From: Siphonodentalium dalli
Lineage: Eukaryota > Mollusca > Scaphopoda > Gadilida > Siphonodentaliidae
Reading direction: 5' to 3'
Length of the DNA: 64,000 bases
Assembly: GCA_032622095.1 (NCBI GenBank)
Contig: CP136068.1
Coordinates: 185,461,960 to 185,525,959 of the forward strand
Part shown: one piece after another, positions 57,789 through 64,000 of the stretch
Numbering within the stretch: position 1 is the first letter of the stretch
Layout of the letters: each line of letters starts with the position of its first letter
Program-made: the position numbers and the translations under genes
The notes under the pieces: model-generated
What the model saw: the letters and a program-made list of their open reading frames with translations, nothing else
Told to the model about the DNA's origin: nothing
The model's database searches: none

Positions 57789-57869
57789 ATACATTGGATA
57801 CCGGTTTGGTAATGGATGTACGGTTTCCACAAAGACCAACAAGACCACAAGTGAGCATGGGTGATGAAG
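57789..57869 (+). CDS. Candidate host exon (internal), 81 bp
   Basis: A pyrimidine-rich CATTGTTTCCTGTTGTAG acceptor precedes it and a consensus donor GTAAGT follows at 57870. In one phase it is open from edge to edge: TLDTGLVMDVRFPQRPTRPQ then VSMGDE. The family is not recognised. The last 20 bp or so and the donor are tandemly repeated downstream (57901 on, and at 58287). It could be an exon of an otherwise unseen gene, or a chance pattern. Confidence 0.3.
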
Positions 57870-57960
57870 GTAAGTCGACCAGTCTCCGTATCATAAAGAC
57901 CACAAGTCAGCATGGGTGATGAAGGTAAGTCGACCAGTCTCCGTATCATACAAGTCAGCG
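57838..57960. repeat. About 53-bp tandem repeat with splice-donor-like word
   Basis: CATGGGTGATGAAGGTAAGT with CGACCAGTCTCCGTATCAT occurs at 57856 and 57910, and again at 58300 beyond a C/B-type element. Confidence 0.88.
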
Positions 57961-58283
57961 TGGGTCGCCTCGCATATATAAGAGAATGCATTGGCCAAAC
58001 ATTATTTTTTCCATTTTTTTTTATCAATTTTTCTTACATTTTTTAACAATTGTATCATTTTTATAATCTTTTCTTAATTCTTTAACAATTTTTATTAAAT
58101 TTTTTATCATTATTTCTGACATTCTTTAACGCTTTTTTACCAATTTTAAAATGTTGTTCTTAAATTCTTTAACAATTATAAAAATAATCTAAAATTTGTT
58201 AGGCCAATGCATTCTCTGATATATGCGAGGCGACCTATGGTCGACTCGCATATATGAGAATGCATTGGCACAGGGTTTTCGCA
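57958..58283. mobile_element. B/C-type twin-hairpin element inside the 53-bp repeat
   Basis: Contains half of a left hairpin (GGTCGCCTCGCATATATAAG) and a complete right hairpin ending GCATTGGCACAGGGTTTTCGC. The AT-rich middle differs from B and C. TIRs of neither family are visible. The 53-bp repeat continues on both sides. Confidence 0.8.
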
Positions 58284-58286
58284 ACA

Positions 58287-58341
58287 AGACCACAAGTGAC
58301 CATGGGTGATGAAGGTAAGTCGACCAGTCTCCGTATCATAC
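58287..58341. repeat. Third copy of the 53-bp repeat
   Basis: AAGACCACAAGTGACCATGG then GTGATGAAGGTAAGTCGACC repeats the unit seen before the element. Confidence 0.88.
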
Positions 58342-58539
58342 ACTCATAGCCGTATGGACATCCGAACTTTTAGGGGGGGCTGAGACGCTTTGCCCGAATG
58401 TTTTTACATGATATACTCATATACATAGTATATACATTGTATAACCACATACATATCACAAAATAGATTCAAATTAACTCTAATTATATGTAATTCGGGC
58501 AGAAATGTGAAAAATACTGTAATTTGCCACACAGCCCGC

Positions 58540-58672
58540 TCAGCCCCCCCCCCTGGTCCGTACGGACCTCTCAGCCTCCCCCCCCTGGTCCGTACGGACC
58601 TCTCAGCCTCCTCCCCCCGGTCCGTACGGACCTCTCAGCCTCCCCCCCCCCCCCGGTCCGTACGGACATGCA
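58540..58672. repeat. About 32-bp repeat with C runs and palindrome, 4 copies
   Basis: CTGGTCCGTACGGACCTCTC recurs four times, separated by C runs of 8-12. GGTCCGTACGGACC is itself a perfect palindrome. Confidence 0.94.
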
Positions 58673-58955
58673 TATACTGAAATAACGAAAGTCTACAAGC
58701 CCCGAGTAACCTCGTTTTACAAACAAACTGTTATAATATATTACGCAAACTCGACTGAGAAAAGCCGGGTGGCAAGCACCCGTATATACATGTATATAAG
58801 ATGAATCAATTTCAAATTCAGGTTAGCATGTACGAGCTGTATTGTATGAGTTGTCTTTCATGTTATCACATATAAGTGCTGGATTCAAATTGCCAAGTTG
58901 AACTATTACACTTTATATTGCTTACAATGCACATATCATAGAACCTATACGCGCA
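58673..58955. other. Unassigned AT-rich spacer
   Basis: No gene or family match recognised. Confidence 0.3.
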
Positions 58956-59675
58956 TGTTTGTTACTATCTTGATTAATTATCTTAGCTATCATGATTAAT
59001 CAAGATAGCTATCTCGATCAATCCACTTAGCTATCTTTTTATTAACCCTTTACCCAACAGAACGACCCTGTGCCAATGCATTCTCTTATATATGCGAGTC
59101 GACCATAGGTCGCCTCGCATATATATGAGAATGCATTGGCTTAACACATATTAAAAATGATAAAATTGTCAAAGAATGTAGAAAAATATTATAAAAAATG
59201 TAAGAAAAAATTATAAAATTGTTAAAGAATGCAAGAAAAATGGCCAATGCAATGGCCTATGGTCGACTCGCATATATAAGAGAATGCATTGGCACAGGGC
59301 ATAACTGTAACCATCACAATGTGGTCAATGAACCGGTTCCAATGATATCCATATTTGTATGGTTCTATTGAGACAGACCGAAGATATTTTAGGCTGTTGA
59401 CGCTTTATTTGGCCGGTTTTGGCCGTTTTGTTGGGTAAATGGTTAACTGATCGGGTAGCTTAGTTAATTAGCATAGCTATATTGAGTAACCACAGTAGCT
59501 ATCTTATTAGCTGCCTTGGTAAATAAAATCAGCCAATCAGCCATCTTGATAAATAAATAAATAAAGTCAGCTCTCTTAGCACTAAGTTGATCAGTCGAGT
59601 TACTAAGTTCATTAAACAGGATAGCTAATTGATTTTTTTGATTAATCAAGATAACTTAGTTTAGTAAGTTAGCTC
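58956..59675. repeat. Degenerate AGCTATCTTGATTAAT repeat, split by B4
   Basis: TTGATTAATCAAGATAGCTA-like words recur on both sides of B4 and again near 63680-63760. The copies are degenerate, so this is an old array. Confidence 0.65.
59042..59446. mobile_element. MITE family B, copy B4
   Basis: TTAACCCTTTACCCAACAG to TTTTGTTGGGTAAATGGTTAA. The left hairpin is intact; the right hairpin lost its first arm. It lies within the AGCTATC repeat. Confidence 0.93.
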
Positions 59676-59679
59676 AGTT

Positions 59680-60128
59680 CACGGTGGGGAATCACGTGGT
59701 TTCGAGGTTGGTGAGTACCACGCATTCAAAATTTGCAAAGGCACAAAAACATAATTTATATACGAGGAACTGACGCAAAATGTAGCAGTTTATTTTTGGT
59801 CCCTTATTTGTTCGGAAATACTTAGTAGTTTTCCATAACATTCTGACCAAAGTTGCCAGTCGGAGGTGCATAGAATACACCAGTCCATACATCTTGGAGA
59901 ATCCTTCGACCGACAACTTTGGTCAGAATGTTAGAGCAAACAAATATGAATTTGGATATAAATGAGGTATCAGATTGTTTGAAAAATAGTATAACATCTG
60001 CTCGTAGCTGTCAAAATAATATGTAATATGCCATATCTTAATGTATTACCCTTTTTCCTCGCGTCTGGTTGCGTTTTAGATCGCCTCAGCCATTTTGAAT
60101 GCGTGATACTCATCAACTCAAAACCACT
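59680..60128. mobile_element. MITE family G, copy G3, right end replaced by a satellite
   Basis: CACGGTGGGGAATCACGTGG at the left. The interior matches G2 to ATACTCATCAACTCAAAACC. The expected final 20 bp are missing and the 26-bp array starts there. Confidence 0.87.
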
Positions 60129-61692
60129 GTCTGTGTCAAATATATACAACCACTGTCTGGGTCAAATATATACAACCACTGTCTGTGTCAAATATATACA
60201 ACCACTGTCTGGGTCAAATATATACAACCACTGTCTGGGTCAAATATATACAACCACTGTCTGGGTCAAATATATACAACCACTGTCTGGGTCAAATATA
60301 TACAACCACTGTCTGGGTCAAATATACACAACCACTGTCTGGGTCAAATATATACAACCACTGTCTGGGTCAAATATATACAACCACTGTCTGTGTCAAA
60401 TATATACAACCACTGTCTGGGTCAAATATATACAACCACTGTCTGGGTCAAATATATACAACCACTGTCTGGGTCAAATATATACAACCACTGTCTGGGT
60501 CAAATATATACAACCACTGTCTGGGTCAAATATATACAACCACTGTCTGGGTCAAATATATACAACCACTGTCTGGGTCAAATATATACAACCACTGTCT
60601 GGGTCAAATATATACAACCACTGTCTGGGTCAAATAAAAACAACCACTGTCTGGGTCAAATATATACAACCACTGTCTGGGTCAAATATATACAACCACT
60701 GTCTGGGTCAAATATATACAACCACTGTCTGGGTCAAATATATACAACCACTGTCTGGGTCATATATATACAACCACTGTCTGGGTCAAATATATACAAC
60801 CACTGTCTGGGTCAAATAAAAACAACCACTGTGTGGGTCAAATATATACAACCACTGTCTGGGTCAAATATATACAACCACTGTCTGGGTCAAATATATA
60901 CAACCACTGTCTGGGTCAAATATATACAACCACTGTCTTGGTCAAATATATACAACCACTGTCTGGGTCAAATATATACAACCACTGTCTGGGTCAAATA
61001 TATACAACCACTGTCTTGGTCAAATATATACAACCACTGTCTTGGTCAAATATATACAACCACTGTCTGGGTCAAATATATACAACCACTGTCTGGGTCA
61101 AATATATACAACCACTGTCTGGGTCAAATATATACAACCACTGTCTGGGTCAAATAAAAACAACCACTGTCTGGGTCAAATATATACAACCACTGTCTGG
61201 GTCAAATATATACAACCACTGTCTGGGTCAAATATATACAACAACTGTCTTGGTCAAATATATACAACCACTGTCTGGGTCAAATATATACAACCACTGT
61301 CTGGGTCAAATATATACAACCACTGTCTGGGTCAAATATATACAACCACTGTCTTGGTCAAATATATACAACCACTGTCTGGGTCAAATATATACAACCA
61401 CTGTCTGGGTCAAATATATACAACCACTGTCTTGGTCAAATATATACAACCACTGTCTGGGTCAAATATATACAACCACTGTCTTGGTCAAATATATACA
61501 ACCACTGTCTGGGTCAAATATATACAACCACTGTCTTGGTCAAATATATACAACCACTGTCTGGGTCAAATATATACAACCACTGTCTGTGTCAAATATA
61601 TACAACCACTGTCTGGGTCAAATATATACAACCACTGTCTGGGTCAAATATATACAACCACTGTCTGGGTCAAATATATACAACCACTGTAA
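60122..61692. repeat. 26-bp satellite, about 60 copies
   Basis: ACCACTGTCTGGGTCAAATA with TATACA repeats every 26 bp with very few variants (TCTGTGTC, TCTTGGTC, AATAAAAACA). The unit lacks stops in all three plus frames, and 26 is not a multiple of 3, so frames up to 352 codons appear in all phases. These predicted proteins are artefacts. Confidence 0.97.
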
Positions 61693-62135
61693 CTTGTTCG
61701 AGTCCTTTATTGTTATGTTACTGTATAGAATCGAGTGTTACATGCATAGTGTGGGATGTCATCCACGTCTGGAAAGTATCATTTACAGGAAAGCATGCGG
61801 TCTTATTTACTAATGGTTATCAAAGCTCACACGATCAGCGGCATTCCCTTGTGGTCGCCATAGATATGCACATAAGAACACACGAGCCTGAAATGTAAAA
61901 TGAAAATATGAAGTTATTTTCTATAGCTAAAGAGACGTGATATGTTCACTGGTCATTTGAAACCCTCGTAATTGCCCCCATTGGCATATGCATGTTCAGT
62001 AATTGATTGAAACGTGATTGAAATACTTATATACGCACTATGTGTCCCAGAACTAGCATTGTTTCTTCGGCCGAGGATATCATAAAGAGCCACGATACCT
62101 CTTCTTTTTCATTTGACAGCTCGCTGTCATTATTT
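61693..62135. other. Unassigned
   Basis: No feature supported. Confidence 0.3.
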
Positions 62136-62137
62136 AC

Positions 62138-62500
62138 TGACAATTATGAGCCGGTCCATGCGCCACCACGATCTATTAACTGTATAACCCTGTGGTGACT
62201 CCAGTTGGGTTCTTTAACGTGCACAGATGGAGGCGTGTACACGGGTCAGCCATTAATATCCGCGCCCGATCGAACAGCGCACTGCACCCACGACAACATT
62301 CCTGGACAATGTTGTAATGGGGGAAGTCGGCATTTTTGCATTCATATCTTTATTCAGTGATCACGAATGAGACTTTTCAGCCTGACAAACTTGGTATCTG
62401 ACAGAGTTCTGATTTTTGTCAGAATACCCTGACCAGGTTGCGATCCCTGGTCCACTAGCACGAGAGACCAGTACGCTACCTCTCGGCTACCGACATCTGC
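62138..62500 (-). mobile_element. tRNA-derived SINE, minus strand
   Basis: On the minus strand GTCGGTAGCCGAGAGGTAGC is an A-box-like head and CCAGGGATCGCAACCTGG a T-arm-like stem-loop. The body includes the inverse of TTCTTTAACGTGCAC, a block seen in widespread invertebrate SINEs. The 3' end is near 62138. Not a functional tRNA. Confidence 0.68.
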
Positions 62501-62589
62501 TTTGTTGTCCTGTCGCAGTTATACCATGAACTTATATCGAGATAATAATTCATTTCTGGTATGGAAATCGTATAGATGGTGGTTTCATG

Positions 62590-62968
62590 TTCTTAAAGTG
62601 ATGTGAAACACTCCGGTATGGTGATAAAATAGAAATGGATATTAGTCTTGTTCAAAGTAGTTATTCTTATAAATATTATATCCAAATTGACAACACACAC
62701 CGTCATTCTTATATATTAACTATATATATGCAGTGACTCTCGATAGCGAAATCGTTTATCGCAGATATATGAGTCCCGAATCGAGTCGTAAATATTTACA
62801 ATTGAGCGTAGTTAAGACGATGTTTTCTATGGAGTGGTGCAGTCGATTTGCTTGAGATTTTCGGCGATGTTAGTAGAATGCTACATTCCTCCAGTTGGCA
62901 TAGCGCCTGAATACTAACTTATCACTTTCACGCACCCGAACAAGTACATAATATGTCTTTAAATCTGA
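62590..62968 (+). mobile_element. Dispersed repeat family P, copy P3 (longest)
   Basis: AAACACTCCGGTATGGTGAT to CACGCACCCGAACAAGTACA and ATATGTCTTTAA. It aligns to P2 at its 3' two-thirds and to P1 over its whole length. Confidence 0.8.
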
Positions 62969-63000
62969 CGGGACATCTTTAATAAATAAATATAAGTATA

Positions 63001-63456
63001 TTAAAGGTACTCAATCCGATCAGACGCTCCTAAATTACTATTTCTTTGGCTTCGGGAGTAAAAAATATTTGATTCGAGTCGAGGAACCTACCCATCAGAT
63101 CAGATATCGATTTTTGAAGTTTATTATTTATATTGTTTGTGGCCCAATAACACGCCGTCAAAAGGGTGGTCTCGGTCAAAATTGCGGATGAAGATGGATA
63201 ACTCTAAAATCAAGTGGTTATTATTACCACTTGATTTTAGTTTTTTATCCATCTTCATCCGCAATTTGTCCATTTGACCTCGTGTTTCTGTGCCAATTAT
63301 TAGTACACATCTCGAGAAATAACAAACTTCAAAAATCAATATCTGATCACTCTGATCTTTGATGGGTGGGTTCTTCGACTCGAATCAAATATTTTTGACC
63401 CCCGAAGCCAAAGAAATAGTAATTTAGGAGCGTCTGATCGGATTGAGTACCTTTAA
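63001..63456. mobile_element. MITE family A, copy A8, complete foldback
   Basis: Two copies of the same family A half face each other. The left arm TTAAAGGTACTCAATCCGAT to AACTCTAAAATCAAGTGG pairs with the right arm over about 225 bp with a tiny loop near 63227. It differs from standard A copies, whose two ends are unlike internally. TTAA is present at both ends. Confidence 0.93.
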
Positions 63457-63476
63457 TCAAGTTGACGTACAGCTCG

Positions 63477-63684
63477 TTAACCCTTCATATACTAAAAGGA
63501 TTCTCCCCGTCAGTTAAAAATGTACATCGGAATGGTTTATTATTCATTTGGAGGAATGTTAAGGTGATAACAGCAGACGACAGATGAATAACAGTGCAGA
63601 AGGAGCACTATTTGTTGGGGGAAATGTTTCCTATTGGGATAACTTAATTCATAAATAATTATGCTTTAGTGTAGAACGGGTTAA
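63477..63684 (-). mobile_element. Simple MITE family F, copy F3
   Basis: TTAACCCTTCATATACTAAA to TTTAGTGTAGAACGGGTTAA, 208 bp. The inverse aligns with the last 200 bp of F1 through GTCGTCTGC and the core, but with one 68-bp unit only. This is the unexpanded form of the satellite-bearing element. Confidence 0.88.
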
Positions 63685-63789
63685 GTAAGCTATAGCTTAG
63701 CTCAGTTGAACAATCATTATAACAAGTTGATTAATCATGATAGTGATATATATGAAGTTAGTACAATTATACCAATGTATATGGTGATT

Positions 63790-63910
63790 TGAGAATAAAT
63801 AAATGATGATGATGATGTTAACTAATCGAGGTGCATGGTATATAACAGAATAATGATGATGATGATGATGATGATGTTAACTAATCGAGGTGCATGGTAT
63901 ATAACAGAAT
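63790..63910. repeat. GATGAT run with about 56-bp duplication
   Basis: GTTAACTAATCGAGGTGCAT with GGTATATAACAGAAT occurs twice, each preceded by (GAT)n. Confidence 0.93.
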
Positions 63911-63958
63911 TATTCGTGGCGTTCTATTCACATGTTATATTGAGGGCTGCATACATGT

Positions 63959-64000
63959 GTGACCCGCCATATCAAATCCAGTCGGAAGTCGGGATTTTTT
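63959..64000. mobile_element. Family C, copy C11, cut by the window edge
   Basis: GTGACCCGCCATATCAAATC followed by the TCGGGATTTTTT block is the first 42 bp of a family C element. Confidence 0.9.

Noticed and set aside
60028-61898. Several frames of 120-352 codons on the plus strand
   Set aside because: All derive from the stop-free 26-bp tandem unit read in three phases; no start context or non-repetitive domain.
62440-62505. Functional tRNA gene on the minus strand
   Set aside because: Acceptor stem and anticodon arm do not close; the SINE body follows directly.

Overview
This is eukaryotic, AT-rich nuclear DNA, almost certainly from an invertebrate animal. The mix of tRNA-derived SINEs with (ATT)n tails, CR1/L2-like LINE fragments and very abundant foldback MITEs fits a marine invertebrate, perhaps a mollusc or other lophotrochozoan. 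The exact taxon cannot be read from the window. No bacterial operons, rRNA, functional tRNA or CRISPR were seen. No intact host protein-coding gene could be supported. Nearly every long open frame is either a product of tandem repeats or a decayed piece of a LINE reverse transcriptase. One short host-type exon candidate (57789-57869) and one or two weak open frames are the only possible non-transposon coding pieces.

The window is a dense, nested field of non-autonomous DNA transposons. Family A (8 copies) and family B (4 copies) both sit at TTAA targets and look piggyBac-like. Family C (about 10 main copies plus relics) has ends GTGACCCGCC...GGCGGGTCAC. Family D (5 copies) is hAT-like with 8-bp target duplications. 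Family F, also at TTAA, carries a 68-bp unit that has expanded into satellite arrays. Families G, H, I, M, N and P are further repeats, mostly with inverted ends. J is a clean single hAT MITE, Q is a GC-rich TA-flanked foldback element, and E is an inverted-repeat insert inside a mirrored C element. B and C share the same hairpin block, used twice per element in opposite orientation.

Layout. 0-3.5 kb: 102-bp and 26-bp tandem repeats, A1, C1, A2 and a SINE. 3.5-8 kb: short repeats, G1, H1 and a LINE fragment. 8-12 kb: D1, C2, H2 and C3. 12-15 kb: Q inside a degenerate repeat, then a 53-bp array. 15-18 kb: D2, and an 80-bp array interrupted by C4. 20.2-21.8 kb: MITE F1 holding about twenty 68-bp repeats. 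22-25.5 kb: a hAT end, B1, C5 split by a 1-kb insert, and G2. 25.8-26.1 kb: GAT repeats. 27.8-31.2 kb: I1, a 51-60-bp array, I2 and J. 33-36 kb: D3, a 32-bp array of about 33 copies, and A3. 37-40.7 kb: the C/E nested palindrome, D4, a LINE broken by C7 and C8, and A4. 41-46.6 kb: A5, 164-bp repeats, a LINE broken by B2, C9 and N1. 46.6-47.4 kb: a second 68-bp array (F2). 47.5-49.4 kb: A6 and C10. 51.3-53.9 kb: a roughly 50-bp array with higher-order structure. 54-56.2 kb: LINE 3' ends, B3 and D5. 57-58.3 kb: A7, the exon candidate and a C-like element. 59-61.7 kb: B4, G3 and about sixty 26-bp repeats. 62-64 kb: a SINE, P3, the perfect foldback A8, the simple MITE F3, and the start of another C element at the window edge.

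The genes do not form a pathway. What links the region is mobile-element biology: insertion into one another, inverted duplication, and MITE pieces growing into tandem satellites.
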